Shown here: in pieces, positions 17,481-27,131 of the stretch
Position numbering within the stretch: the stretch's first letter is position 1
Layout: each line of letters starts with the position of its first letter
NCBI GenBank assembly: GCA_946403085.1
Contig: CAMIYM010000003.1
Coordinates: forward strand, 62,001 to 126,000
Reading direction: 5' to 3'
DNA length: 64,000 nucleotides
Source of the DNA: an uncultured Clostridia bacterium
Lineage (GTDB): Bacteria > Bacillota > Clostridia > Saccharofermentanales > Saccharofermentanaceae
The notes under the pieces: generated by a model
Databases searched by the model: none
Seen by the model: the letters and a program-made list of their open reading frames with translations, nothing else
Told to the model about the DNA's origin: nothing
Program-made: the position numbers and the translations under genes

Positions 17481-19950
17481 CATCGGCAAGCCCTTGAGGG
17501 GTTCTTCCGCCATTAATAAAGACAAGCAGGTAAAAGAGCCCGTTAAGGACTCTTTTGATAATGACTCCGCGAAAAAAGATATAACTTCGAAGATCAAGCC
17601 TGGTGTATGGCCCAAGATCTGGATCGTGATCGTAGCGGTAGTTGTTTTCCTTTACTCTTTTTACCTTGTTTATAACCTCTATCAGACGACGGTAACTGAT
17701 TACGACAAGTATGCGAGAGCTGCTGCTGATGAACAGTGGACACTCGTTACATACAGTGCCAACAGAGGAATGATCTACGATGCGAACATGGTTCCTCTCG
17801 CGTCTAATACATACGACTACACTCTCATCTGTTCTCCTAAGATGGTTACATCCACACAGATGAACAGACAGCAGATAATCGAAGGTGTTGTAAGCATTCT
17901 CGGCGTTGATTACGAGAAACTTGATAAGACGATTCCGATCGATCCTACAGACAAGACAGATAAGCGCAATGATGTTGCCGGATGCGACATCATGAAGAAT
18001 ATCTCCGCTGAGAAGAAGGATGAGTTCGCGAAGTGGACTAAGGAAAACAAGATCAAAGGTTTTGCTTTCGTTGCGGTTCCGCAGAGATACTATAACTACG
18101 GTTCTCTTGCTTCGCAGGTAGTCGGCTACGCGAAAAATGACGGTGTAAGCCTTAACGGACTTTATGGTCTTGAGGCTTACTATAATTCTGTTTTATCAGG
18201 TGATGACGGATACAGATATTCAGAGACGGATGAAATTACAGGCGGCGTTTTGCCTTATTCAGATGCGACAACTGTTGCCGTATCTGACGGTAATAATATC
18301 GTCACCAATATCGACATCAGTATCCAGAGAATCGCAGAAGAAGCCGCAAAGGAAGCTTACGATAAGTTCGATCCGATAGACGGTGTCTGCGCCATAGTCA
18401 TGAACCCTTATACCGGTGCGGTTTATGCGATGGTATCCATTCCTAATTATGACTGTAATAACCCTTATGCAAGACCTTACGGAGTAGGTGAGGAAGCATG
18501 GAATTACATGAAGGAAGAGGACCGCGTAAAGTTCGTAATGGCTAATGCATGGCGTAACCGCTGCGTTTCAGATACATACGAGCCCGGTTCAACATTTAAG
18601 GCTCTTACAACATGTATGGCATTTGAAGAGAACCTTACAAGAGAAGATGAGTTGTTTGATGACTCACCGATGAAGCTCTCCTCACAGCATACGATCTCCT
18701 GCTGGCTGCAGAAGACGGCTAACTATAACCACGGCATGGAGACACTGCAGAGTGCTTTCGAGAACTCATGCAACCCGGTCTTCGCCCAGCTTGCTCAGAG
18801 AATAGGAATCACTAAGTATTATTCTTATGTGCGCATGCTCGGTTTCTATGATCATACGGGAATCGATCTTCCTGCTGAAGGTAAGGGTATCTTCCATAAG
18901 AATCCTTCCAGAGTCGATATGTCAGTTCTCTCATACGGCGAGTCTTCAACGGTTACTCCTATCCAGCTCCTTACTTCATACTGCGCTATCGTTAACGGCG
19001 GCGACCTTCTTGTTCCTCACATCGTAAAGTATGTTACGGATCCTGAAGGAAACATCGTCGATGAGATCGAGCCTGAAGTAGTAAGAACAGTGTTCTCTGA
19101 AGACACATGCAAGAGAGTAAGAAAACTGATGGAAGGCGTTGTCTCTGACGGTACCGGTTCGGCAGGTAAGGTTGCAGGATACGCAGTCGCAGGTAAGACA
19201 TCAACATCTACGATCGACGTTGGTGAACTTAAGGGTTTGCACGTGCTCTCATTCTCATGCTACGCACCTTCATATGACCCGAAGATCGCTGTACTCGTAG
19301 TAATCAATAAGCCTAGAGATAAGTCAGTAGGTTCATCATCTGCGGCTTCCACAGCTGCGAAGATAGTTGAAGGCACTTTGTCCTACATGGGTGTCGAGAG
19401 AAGATTCTCGCAGGAAGAATACAGCGAGATGCTCAAGGAATGGTACGTTCAGAAGGTTGACGGCATGCCTGCTTCACAGGCAGCTTCAAGAGTTGCGGTA
19501 AACGGTCTTTCAACTCTCTATGGAACGATGGATATGACGCCTGAGACGATCGTCGACAGAACATATCCTGACTATTCGCACACGCTTTATAAGACCGGTG
19601 TAGTAGTTCTCTATCCTAAGGATGTATCGCAGGAGGAGATGCTTACCACAAGAGTTCCGAACATGATAGGAATGTCCGCGATCGAATGCATTGAAGCGTG
19701 CCTTAAGATGAATCTTAACTGCAAGATCGATAAGAACAGTGATATTCAGGGCGTATGCGTAGTCCAGAGCGTTGCTTCGGGAATGACAGCGTATGCCGGC
19801 GATATCATCAAGGTAACTCTGTCAACATCGGGTGGAGGCGGTTATAACCAGCCTGACCAGTCATCAAATAAGTCTCCCACCGTTGATTCTTCCGGTGAGG
19901 ACGGAAGAACAACAACCGAACCGCCCAAACGTAAAAAGAACAGTAACTAG
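17458..19950 (+). CDS. FtsI/SpoVD-type class B penicillin-binding protein with PASTA domain
   Basis: Septal transpeptidase that crosslinks peptidoglycan. One N-terminal transmembrane helix (IWIVIVAVVVFLYSFYLVYNL) precedes a dimerisation domain. The transpeptidase has STFK at about 378-381 and SCN at about 437-439. The third motif reads KTS at 580-582, not the usual KTG or KSG. A C-terminal PASTA unit begins VPNMIGMSAIECIEACLKM, followed by a disordered tail. The ORF track start at 17413 lies deep in ftsL. ATG 17458 or TTG 17494 is likelier, neither with a good ribosome site, so the start is uncertain. Confidence 0.92.
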   Translation: MPIIPASNIGKPLRGSSAINKDKQVKEPVKDSFDNDSAKKDITSKIKPGVWPKIWIVIVAVVVFLYSFYLVYNLYQTTVTDYDKYARAAADEQWTLVTYSANRGMIYDANMVPLASNTYDYTLICSPKMVTSTQMNRQQIIEGVVSILGVDYEKLDKTIPIDPTDKTDKRNDVAGCDIMKNISAEKKDEFAKWTKENKIKGFAFVAVPQRYYNYGSLASQVVGYAKNDGVSLNGLYGLEAYYNSVLSGDDGYRYSETDEITGGVLPYSDATTVAVSDGNNIVTNIDISIQRIAEEAAKEAYDKFDPIDGVCAIVMNPYTGAVYAMVSIPNYDCNNPYARPYGVGEEAWNYMKEEDRVKFVMANAWRNRCVSDTYEPGSTFKALTTCMAFEENLTREDELFDDSPMKLSSQHTISCWLQKTANYNHGMETLQSAFENSCNPVFAQLAQRIGITKYYSYVRMLGFYDHTGIDLPAEGKGIFHKNPSRVDMSVLSYGESSTVTPIQLLTSYCAIVNGGDLLVPHIVKYVTDPEGNIVDEIEPEVVRTVFSEDTCKRVRKLMEGVVSDGTGSAGKVAGYAVAGKTSTSTIDVGELKGLHVLSFSCYAPSYDPKIAVLVVINKPRDKSVGSSSAASTAAKIVEGTLSYMGVERRFSQEEYSEMLKEWYVQKVDGMPASQAASRVAVNGLSTLYGTMDMTPETIVDRTYPDYSHTLYKTGVVVLYPKDVSQEEMLTTRVPNMIGMSAIECIEACLKMNLNCKIDKNSDIQGVCVVQSVASGMTAYAGDIIKVTLSTSGGGGYNQPDQSSNKSPTVDSSGEDGRTTTEPPKRKKNSN

Positions 19951-19968
19951 TAGTCTGCCGCACAAACA

Positions 19969-20010
19969 TATGTGGCCCGGATAGAGTAATTTCATTCTTT
20001 TTGCCACATA
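19969..20010. repeat. inverted repeat in the pbp-murE gap
   Basis: TATGTGGC at 19969 pairs perfectly with GCCACATA at 20003 across a 26-base loop whose end is T-rich. It could be a weak terminator or an operator. The 150-base gap to murE probably also holds a promoter, but no clear pair of boxes stands out. Confidence 0.4.
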
Positions 20011-20100
20011 AGATATTGTACTTTTTGATTTAATATAGTTGCCGGTAAAGAGGCTGAAGATATCAGCCCTATTGCGAAGAAAGACAGAGGAAGTGCTTGG

Positions 20101-21612
20101 ATGAAGCTTCTTGAAGTGCTTAAGGGTATCGAATATAAGCTTATCTCCGGTGATCTTGATAAAGAGGTCACATCTGTTGAGTATGATTCCAGAAAGGTAA
20201 CTGAAGGTTCACTTTTCCTCTGTGTTCAGGGATTCACTGTAGACGGACACGCATTTGCATCAAAAGCTGCAGAGCAGGGTGCATCCGTTATCGTTGCTGA
20301 CAGCACAAGAACGGGTTTCCCTAATGAAGAACTTGCAGGTTTATCCGGAAGATACGGTCTTTGCGTTGTAGAGATCGCTGACACACATAAGCATCTTGCT
20401 GATCTTTGCGCCAACTTCTATGACCATCCCGAAAAGAAGATCTCGGTGTTCGGAATTACCGGAACCAAGGGCAAGACCACGACTGCATTCATGTTAAGGG
20501 AGATCCTTGAAAGAAGTGGAAGGAAGACAGGACTTATCGGTACTGTCTGCAATATCATTGCCGGTGAGAAGATCCACGCTGAGCATACCACTCCCGAATC
20601 AAGAGAAGTCTATGACATGATGAATACTTTGTCCTCTGGCGGAGAGAAAGATCTCGTCATGGAGGTATCATCACAGGCTCTTAAGCTTGACAGGGTAAGG
20701 GGTATCACATACCGCACGGCGGCATTTACCAATCTCTATGAAGATCACATTGCTCCTAACGAGCATCCCGATATGGAAGACTACCTCTCATGCAAACTCA
20801 GGATCTTCGATTGCTGTGAGACGGGAATCCTTAATGCCGATTGTTCTGTCGCTGACAGGGTAAAGGCATATTGTGATGGGAAGGTTAAGCTGCTTACTTA
20901 TTCTATCGGCGGCGATGCCGACTTCATTGCCAGGAACTTGAGACCTGAAAGAAGAGGTCATGTAACAGGTACACTTTTCGAGCTGGATTCTGAGTATTAC
21001 ACGGGTGAGATATTTGTGGCTCTCCCAGGTAAATTCAATGTTTATAACGCTCTTTGCTCTATATGTTCCGCATACGAGGAAGGTATCAGTATCAACGCGG
21101 TCAAGGAAGCTTTCGAGAATATCAGCGTTCCGGGAAGAATGCAGCCCGTGGAGAACAGCTTCGGCGTAAATATCCTCGTTGATTATGCACATAATGCAGC
21201 AGCTCTTGAGAGCGTTCTCAATACCCTTAAGGAATATACCGAAGGCAGGATAATCACTGTATTCGGATGCGGCGGTAACCGCTCGAAAACAAGGCGTTTT
21301 GAGATGGGTGAAGTATCCGGTAACCTGTCGGATTACACGGTTATCACATCAGATAATCCCCGCAATGAGGAACCCATGGCGATCATCGCTGATATCATTA
21401 CCGGCATGTCAAAGACATCAGGTAAATACGAAGTTGAAGCTGACAGAACTGAAGCTATCAGAAAAGCCGTGAATATGGCAGTTGAAGGAGATACTGTTCT
21501 TATAGCCGGCAAAGGTCATGAGGATTATCAGATCTTCAGTGACAGGACTATACACTTCGATGACTGCGAGAAGGCTCAGGCCGCAGTATCAGAACGGGAA
21601 GGGAACAGATGA
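20101..21612 (+). CDS. murE: UDP-MurNAc-tripeptide synthetase MurE (meso-DAP type)
   Basis: MurE adds the third stem-peptide residue to UDP-MurNAc-L-Ala-D-Glu. The ATP loop GITGTKGKTTTAFML, the HTTPES substrate motif and the C-terminal TSDNPRNEEP are visible. The DNPR signature is the known marker for meso-diaminopimelate specificity, so the wall is probably of the DAP type. The length of 503 residues is normal. The TGA overlaps the murF start. Confidence 0.96.
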   Translation: MKLLEVLKGIEYKLISGDLDKEVTSVEYDSRKVTEGSLFLCVQGFTVDGHAFASKAAEQGASVIVADSTRTGFPNEELAGLSGRYGLCVVEIADTHKHLADLCANFYDHPEKKISVFGITGTKGKTTTAFMLREILERSGRKTGLIGTVCNIIAGEKIHAEHTTPESREVYDMMNTLSSGGEKDLVMEVSSQALKLDRVRGITYRTAAFTNLYEDHIAPNEHPDMEDYLSCKLRIFDCCETGILNADCSVADRVKAYCDGKVKLLTYSIGGDADFIARNLRPERRGHVTGTLFELDSEYYTGEIFVALPGKFNVYNALCSICSAYEEGISINAVKEAFENISVPGRMQPVENSFGVNILVDYAHNAAALESVLNTLKEYTEGRIITVFGCGGNRSKTRRFEMGEVSGNLSDYTVITSDNPRNEEPMAIIADIITGMSKTSGKYEVEADRTEAIRKAVNMAVEGDTVLIAGKGHEDYQIFSDRTIHFDDCEKAQAAVSEREGNR

Positions 21613-23063
21613 TGTTTACACTAGAGGAAGTAAAGAAGGCTGTCGGAGGTAAGCTGGTCTCAAGGACCGACTCGATAGTCTTCGCGACTGCAATAGATGT
21701 CGGAGGCGTCTCCACAGATACAAGAAGCATAAAGCCCGGAGATCTTTTTATCGCTTTGCAGGGCGAGAGATTCGACGGCAATGATTTCATTGATACTGCT
21801 ATAAGTTCAGGCGCATGTGCGGTTATCACGAACGATGAATCCAGAGTTCCGGACGGAGCAGTTGCGATCCTCGTTGAAGATACCACAAAGGCTCTGTGCC
21901 TTCTTGCCAATCACTACAGATTCAAGCTCGGATGCAAGGTCATCGCCATAACGGGTTCTGTAGGAAAGACTTCGACAAGGAATATGATCGCAGAAGTCCT
22001 TAAGACTGGTCTTAAGGTACATTCCACACATGCCAATAACAATAACGAGATCGGCATGAGCAGGACTATTCTTTCTGCTCCTGAAGACTCTGATGTCATC
22101 GTTGTCGAGATGGGCATGAGAGGCCCCGGCCAGATCTCATTTCTTACAAAGATCGCAAGACCTGATATCGCTATAATCACTAATGTCGGTTATTCACACA
22201 TAGGCATACTCGGATCTAAAGAAGCGATAATGAATGCCAAGATGGAGATCGCAGAAGGTCTTACGGATGACGGAATAATCGCCGTTAATGCTGATGACAG
22301 AAAGCTCTTTGACCACTGCGTAAAAGAACTTCCGATCAATAACCTGATCGCCGGTATTATCGCCGGATCAGATGATAATATACCTTGCCCTCTTATCATT
22401 TCCGCTGCTGATGTCGAAGAGACAGATACCGGAATGTCTTTCAAGGCTGTGCTTAAGAGAATGGATACCAAGTCAGAATTCTCCATCCCGCTTAATGTCG
22501 GAATGTATGGTCAGAATGTAATCAGGAACGCTCTTTTCGCGATCTTCTGCGCTTACATGACTGAGATCACAACAAGCCTCGAAAACCAGAAGAAGATAGC
22601 TGAAGTGATAAGTTCGATGACTGCTATGAAGGGCAGAGGAGCCATTACTGAAACAAAGAAATATCTCATCATGAATGATGCATATAATGCTTCACCCGAA
22701 TCGATGGAGAATGCTTTCTTAAACTTCTCCAAGAAGGCGAAGGGACACCGTAAAGTCCTTGCGCTTGGCGGCATGCTCGAACTGGGCAAATCCGCTGCAG
22801 GTCTTCACGAGATCACCGGTAAGGCATGTGCTTCTTACGACTTCGACAGGGTATTTGTTACCGGAGAGAATGCCGATGATTTTATCAAGGGCGCTCATAT
22901 GGTTGATATGAAGCTTGAAATAGTAAAATGTAAAGATACCGAAGATGTTCAAAGACGTCTTGAAGATTATATAAGAGACGGAGATGCTCTGCTCTTCAAG
23001 GCTTCGCACAGCTTCGGGTTTGAGAAGGTTGCCGAGTATTTTATCGCGAAGGGAAATGGCTGA
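21609..23063 (+). CDS. murF: UDP-MurNAc-tripeptide D-Ala-D-Ala ligase MurF
   Basis: MurF joins the D-Ala-D-Ala dipeptide to complete the UDP-MurNAc pentapeptide. It has the ATP loop AITGSVGKTSTRNM, the Mur central-domain stretch THANNNNEIGMSRTIL, VVEMGMRGPGQISFL, and YNASPESMENAFLNF in the C-terminal domain. At 484 residues it is slightly long. ATG 21609 overlaps the murE stop. In most related clusters mraY and murD follow here. In this one ftsW follows directly. Confidence 0.96.
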   Translation: MMFTLEEVKKAVGGKLVSRTDSIVFATAIDVGGVSTDTRSIKPGDLFIALQGERFDGNDFIDTAISSGACAVITNDESRVPDGAVAILVEDTTKALCLLANHYRFKLGCKVIAITGSVGKTSTRNMIAEVLKTGLKVHSTHANNNNEIGMSRTILSAPEDSDVIVVEMGMRGPGQISFLTKIARPDIAIITNVGYSHIGILGSKEAIMNAKMEIAEGLTDDGIIAVNADDRKLFDHCVKELPINNLIAGIIAGSDDNIPCPLIISAADVEETDTGMSFKAVLKRMDTKSEFSIPLNVGMYGQNVIRNALFAIFCAYMTEITTSLENQKKIAEVISSMTAMKGRGAITETKKYLIMNDAYNASPESMENAFLNFSKKAKGHRKVLALGGMLELGKSAAGLHEITGKACASYDFDRVFVTGENADDFIKGAHMVDMKLEIVKCKDTEDVQRRLEDYIRDGDALLFKASHSFGFEKVAEYFIAKGNG

Positions 23064-23066
23064 CGG

Positions 23067-24554
23067 ATGCCTGAGAAGAAAGTAAAATCGATCATTCCTG
23101 ACGTGCCGTTGTACGGCCCGATCAAGGAACAGCCGGAGACTAAGGTGAATGAGAAAAAGCATTCACACGCTGAAAAGCGCGCAGGTGTAACTGCGAAGAA
23201 AGAACCGGTTTCGGATATCGATCAGCTCATCGATCCCCCGGCCCCGGCAATGCCTGAGATCAACAGGAAGACTATCGAGAAGGCTGTCAGAACATCCAAT
23301 ATACCGATGATAATCATGATCTTCGTAATGCTCGTCTTCGGTCTTGTTATCCTCTATTCGGTATCAGGTCCTGACGCTTACGGACAGTTCCAGGATTCAT
23401 CATGGTTCCTTACAAGACAGATAAGATTTACGGTTGTCGGAGTTGTTCTGATGATCATCATCTCGTTCATTCCGATAGATTTTTTCAGACGGAAATGGAT
23501 CGGCTTTGCTGCTTATGTCATCAGCCTTGGTCTTGCGTTTGCAACGCTTGCTCTCGGCGTAGGACGTGAGCACGGTGCGAGCCGATGGATCAACGTTGGT
23601 CCTATCCAGCTGCAAAGTTCGGAGATCATCAAAGTCGCCCTTATCGTTGCGTTTGCCGGATACCGTTCGGTAATGGCCCAGCTGCGAAAAGAAGGAAAAA
23701 TCAGGGAACCTAAGTCAAAGACGGGAAAGATAATCACTCATACGATGTTTGAGTTTTTGCTTCCTATCGGTCTTTGTATTCTTGTTGACATTGTCATCCT
23801 TCTCCAGCCGCACCTGTCATGCTTCATTATTGTTGCAGCGGTTGTCTTCATGTGCGCTATCGTATCAGAGATCCCTTTAAGATCATGGCTGTCAGGAATC
23901 GTGGTCATTCTTGCTGTTGCAATCGTGGGAGGCGGTATCGCTATTGCAGTCATGCCTGCTTCAACCCGCGACAGGATTATGAAGAACTACGCTCACGTTT
24001 TCAAGCGAATCGCGATCTTTACTGCAGACGATGAGGAACTTGATAACGAAGATGAAGGACTTACGCGAGATGATACCCGTCAGGTCGATAATGCCCACAA
24101 TGCGCTGGGTTCAGGCGGAATGTGGGGTGTAGGTCTCGGCAATTCCCGTTCAAAATATAATTACGTATCGGAGGCTCAGAACGACTATATCTTCTCTATC
24201 TATGTTGAGGAGACCGGCTTTGTCGGAGGCCTTATACTGATGCTGATGTATCTATTGATGTTTATCATGTGTCTGATCGTGTGCTGGCGGGCCAAAGACG
24301 TGTTCTCGAGGACGATAGCGACAGGGTGTACTGCGCTTATTTTCGTCGAAGTGCTGATGAATATCTCGGTTGAGCTGCAGGTAATTCCTGCTACCGGTGT
24401 TACGCTTCCTTTCATAAGTTACGGCGGTACCGCGCAGATCATGCTTCTTATCGCTTACGGTCTTATCCTGTCAGTGTCTAGAAGCGGAACCGTATACGAA
24501 GAGAAAAAAAAGAAACTCCTGGCTGAGAAGAAAGCCCTCAAGCAGGGAGCGTGA
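23067..24554 (+). CDS. ftsW: division SEDS glycosyltransferase FtsW
   Basis: FtsW polymerises septal peptidoglycan with its partner class B PBP. Conserved features are GREHGASRWINVG after the fourth helix, the large-loop motif NDYIFSIYVEETGFVGG, and PATGVTLPFISYGGTAQIM near the C-terminus. There is an unusually long cytoplasmic N-terminus of about 85 charged residues before the first transmembrane helix. Another disordered insert (DDEELDNEDEGLTRDD) lies in the large loop. Confidence 0.93.
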   Translation: MPEKKVKSIIPDVPLYGPIKEQPETKVNEKKHSHAEKRAGVTAKKEPVSDIDQLIDPPAPAMPEINRKTIEKAVRTSNIPMIIMIFVMLVFGLVILYSVSGPDAYGQFQDSSWFLTRQIRFTVVGVVLMIIISFIPIDFFRRKWIGFAAYVISLGLAFATLALGVGREHGASRWINVGPIQLQSSEIIKVALIVAFAGYRSVMAQLRKEGKIREPKSKTGKIITHTMFEFLLPIGLCILVDIVILLQPHLSCFIIVAAVVFMCAIVSEIPLRSWLSGIVVILAVAIVGGGIAIAVMPASTRDRIMKNYAHVFKRIAIFTADDEELDNEDEGLTRDDTRQVDNAHNALGSGGMWGVGLGNSRSKYNYVSEAQNDYIFSIYVEETGFVGGLILMLMYLLMFIMCLIVCWRAKDVFSRTIATGCTALIFVEVLMNISVELQVIPATGVTLPFISYGGTAQIMLLIAYGLILSVSRSGTVYEEKKKKLLAEKKALKQGA

Positions 24555-24559
24555 TCCCG

Positions 24560-25672
24560 ATGGAAAGACGCTACATAATCACCGGAGGCGGCACATCCGG
24601 ACATATCAATCCGGCACTTGCGATAGCTGATCTTTTGAAAGAAGATGCAAAGGCTAACGGTGATGAGTGCAGAATAATCTTCACAGGAAGAAAGATCGGC
24701 CTTGAAGGCGAACTGGTACCCAAGGCAGGTTACGAGTTCAGGGATGTCGAGTCACTTCCGATGCCGTATAAGCCGACTCCCAAGGCTCTCAAAGCATTAA
24801 GTGCGAATAACCGCGGCAAGAAGCAGTGTCTTGCTCTGATAGAGGAATTCAAGCCTGACTGTGTCATCAGTACAGGCGGATACGTAAGTGCTCCTCTTAT
24901 CATGGCAGCGAAAAAGACCAATGTTCCTGTAATGATCCATGAGGCAAATGCATTCCCGGGAAGAGCGAATAAGCTTTTTGCAAAGGGAAGTGCACTCGTT
25001 ATGACAGGTTTCCCGGGACAGGAAAAGATCTTCTCAAAAGCACAGAGGGTCGTATATACCGGTAACCCCGTTAGAAGCAACATGTTCGGCAGGACAAAGG
25101 AAGGCTCTAGAAATGAACTTGGAATAGCACCTGACCGGAAATTCGTTTTCATCATGGGCGGTTCCCTTGGTTCAGCAACGCTTACGAATTTTGTTTTCGC
25201 GACTGCGAAAAAGCCGGAATATCAGAATGTGCACTTTGTGATCTCCGTCGGCAAACATAACTCTGTCGAGATCACTCCTGATGTTATGTCTCTTCCGAAT
25301 CTTGAGATAAAGGAATATATCGAAAGGCCTGACCTCTATATGTCTGCCGCTGACTGTTCCATACTCCGTGCCGGAGCAGTTACATGTGCCGAGATCACGG
25401 CAACAGGAGCCTGTGCAATCATGGTTCCTTATCCGTATGCTGCACACGACCATCAGACTTATAACGCTAATTCACTTGCTCAGCATGGTGCGGGAATAGT
25501 CGTAAGTGACGATGACGTAAAAGCCGGAAGATTAGAGACTGTTCTGCTCGATCTTTTGAACGATCCAGCAAGACAGGAAGAAATAAGGAAAGCCAGTCTG
25601 AGCCTTGCGATCAAAGATACAGGCAAGAGAATAACTGAAGCTATCAAGTCAGCACTTGGGAATATTCAGTAA
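24560..25672 (+). CDS. murG: UDP-GlcNAc:lipid I transferase MurG
   Basis: MurG makes lipid II at the inner face of the membrane. It has the N-terminal GGGTSGHINPALAIAD glycine loop, STGGYVSAPLI, HEANAFPGRANKLF, GGSLGSATL and the UDP-binding RAGAVTCAEITATG region. The ORF track starts at GTG 24551, but GGGAG is one base from that codon and 10 from ATG 24560, so I use ATG 24560 (370 residues). Confidence 0.95.
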   Translation: MERRYIITGGGTSGHINPALAIADLLKEDAKANGDECRIIFTGRKIGLEGELVPKAGYEFRDVESLPMPYKPTPKALKALSANNRGKKQCLALIEEFKPDCVISTGGYVSAPLIMAAKKTNVPVMIHEANAFPGRANKLFAKGSALVMTGFPGQEKIFSKAQRVVYTGNPVRSNMFGRTKEGSRNELGIAPDRKFVFIMGGSLGSATLTNFVFATAKKPEYQNVHFVISVGKHNSVEITPDVMSLPNLEIKEYIERPDLYMSAADCSILRAGAVTCAEITATGACAIMVPYPYAAHDHQTYNANSLAQHGAGIVVSDDDVKAGRLETVLLDLLNDPARQEEIRKASLSLAIKDTGKRITEAIKSALGNIQ

Positions 25673-25689
25673 ACTGATAAAATGTATCT

Positions 25690-26940
25690 ATGGATGATAA
25701 CGAATTAGACAAATTATTCGGAGAGGACAGCAAGTCTGACGACGAAGCCTTGGAAGAGAACAAGGCCGAGAAGACTGGGCAAAGTAAAGAGCCTGACAAG
25801 TCAGAGCCCTCCGGTGATGCTGAAGATAATCCGTTTGTAATAGATAAAGACAAGAAAGATCCCGAAGACAAAGAAGACGGCGAATCTGATGATGAGCCGG
25901 ATGATTCTGATGAAACTCCCGATGAAGAAAAGGAGGAGTCTGAAGCCTCTGAAGAATCCGGAGAAGATGAGGATTCAGAAGGATCAGATGAAGACCAGGA
26001 AGAGTCTGATGAAGAAGGCGAAGATGAGTCTGAACCTGAAGAAGAATCATCTGATAAGAAATCAGCGCAGAGCTCGCCTGAAAGACGCAGACGTGAACGT
26101 GTTAAGCCTGAAAAGATCCGCAGCGAGTCGTCTATCCATATCTCAGGAAAGGCAATTGCTGCAATCCTTCTTGTAATTGCGGTTATTGCTCTTGTCGTAC
26201 TTATAATGTTCCTTCCGGCATTCAGAGTAAGAAATGCACATGTCGAGGGCAATGTTGCCATGACAGACCAGGAGGTCCTGCAGGCAGTCAAGCTCGAATA
26301 TAACGCTCATCTTATGGGCGGCGTAAGCGGAAATATCTTTGATATCTTAAGGCTTAATTACGGTAAGACTGAAGAGAGGGTCAAGAAAGAGTACCCGGTT
26401 ATCGAGGATATCAAGATCTCAGTCAAACTGCCGTCGACAGTTGACATCAGGGTAAGAGAGAGGCAGAAAGTCTGCTATATCAGGACTCCTGACGGATATG
26501 CAGCACTTGATAAGGAAGGCATCGTACTTGAACTTTCGTCTCTTGATTCAAACAAAAAGGTAAGGCCTGTTATCTGCGGCCTTAATGTCCAGTATGCCGA
26601 ACTCGGAAAGCCGGTAAAGATCGCCAACATGAATGATTACAAGAAGGCGATCATAGTTCTCGGTGCGATACTTGCTGCCGATAATGCCAGCGTTGGAGAC
26701 AGTTATCAGATGTTCGAGAATACATCGGAAGTAAGGATACTGCCCAGCGGCTATATATTCCTTACGATCTATTCGCCTTCCGGACACCTTATTCAGATCA
26801 AGCTCAACAGCCTTGAATCCATAAGTGACAACATGGCCTGGCTCCTTTATGCCTTTAACAGCGATGCTTTTGAGAAGATAAAGGTCAAGGGTTCGCTCGA
26901 TATGACAAACGACGAGTATATTTTCAACGAATACAATTAA
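25690..26940 (+). CDS. divIB: DivIB/FtsQ-type division protein
   Basis: Bitopic divisome protein that works with FtsL and the septal PBP. About 130 highly acidic cytoplasmic residues rich in Asp, Glu and Ser come first, then one transmembrane helix (AIAAILLVIAVIALVVLIMF). A POTRA domain follows (FRVRNAHVEGNVAMTDQEVL), then the FtsQ beta domain (VDIRVRERQKVCYI). The acidic region is much longer than in typical DivIB. It sits between murG and ftsZ, where murB is often found but is absent here. Confidence 0.88.
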   Translation: MDDNELDKLFGEDSKSDDEALEENKAEKTGQSKEPDKSEPSGDAEDNPFVIDKDKKDPEDKEDGESDDEPDDSDETPDEEKEESEASEESGEDEDSEGSDEDQEESDEEGEDESEPEEESSDKKSAQSSPERRRRERVKPEKIRSESSIHISGKAIAAILLVIAVIALVVLIMFLPAFRVRNAHVEGNVAMTDQEVLQAVKLEYNAHLMGGVSGNIFDILRLNYGKTEERVKKEYPVIEDIKISVKLPSTVDIRVRERQKVCYIRTPDGYAALDKEGIVLELSSLDSNKKVRPVICGLNVQYAELGKPVKIANMNDYKKAIIVLGAILAADNASVGDSYQMFENTSEVRILPSGYIFLTIYSPSGHLIQIKLNSLESISDNMAWLLYAFNSDAFEKIKVKGSLDMTNDEYIFNEYN

Positions 26941-26946
26941 AAATAC

Positions 26947-26976
26947 TTGTTTTCGCGTATTTAATGCTAATATAAA
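26947..26976 (+). promoter_or_regulatory. candidate ftsZ promoter
   Basis: TTGTTT and TATAAA are 18 bases apart at the start of the 190-base gap before ftsZ. The rest of the gap is AT-rich, with an imperfect CACACAGG/CCTGTTGTGTG hairpin near 27000. Confidence 0.45.
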
Positions 26977-27131
26977 TATGAAAGTTTCTTTACAATCACA
27001 CAGGTTTTCCTGTTGTGTGTATTGATTGAAGCTCTTCTTTGGGTTAAAATTCTGAATGGTTAATAATATTTATTTAATCAAGAATTATTTTAATTTGTTG
27101 GAACTATTAAAGGATACGGAGGAACAAAAGG

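Noticed and set aside
25644-26291. A 215-residue minus-strand Ser-rich ORF opposite divIB
   Set aside because: It mirrors the acidic repeat of DivIB and is not supported by any domain.
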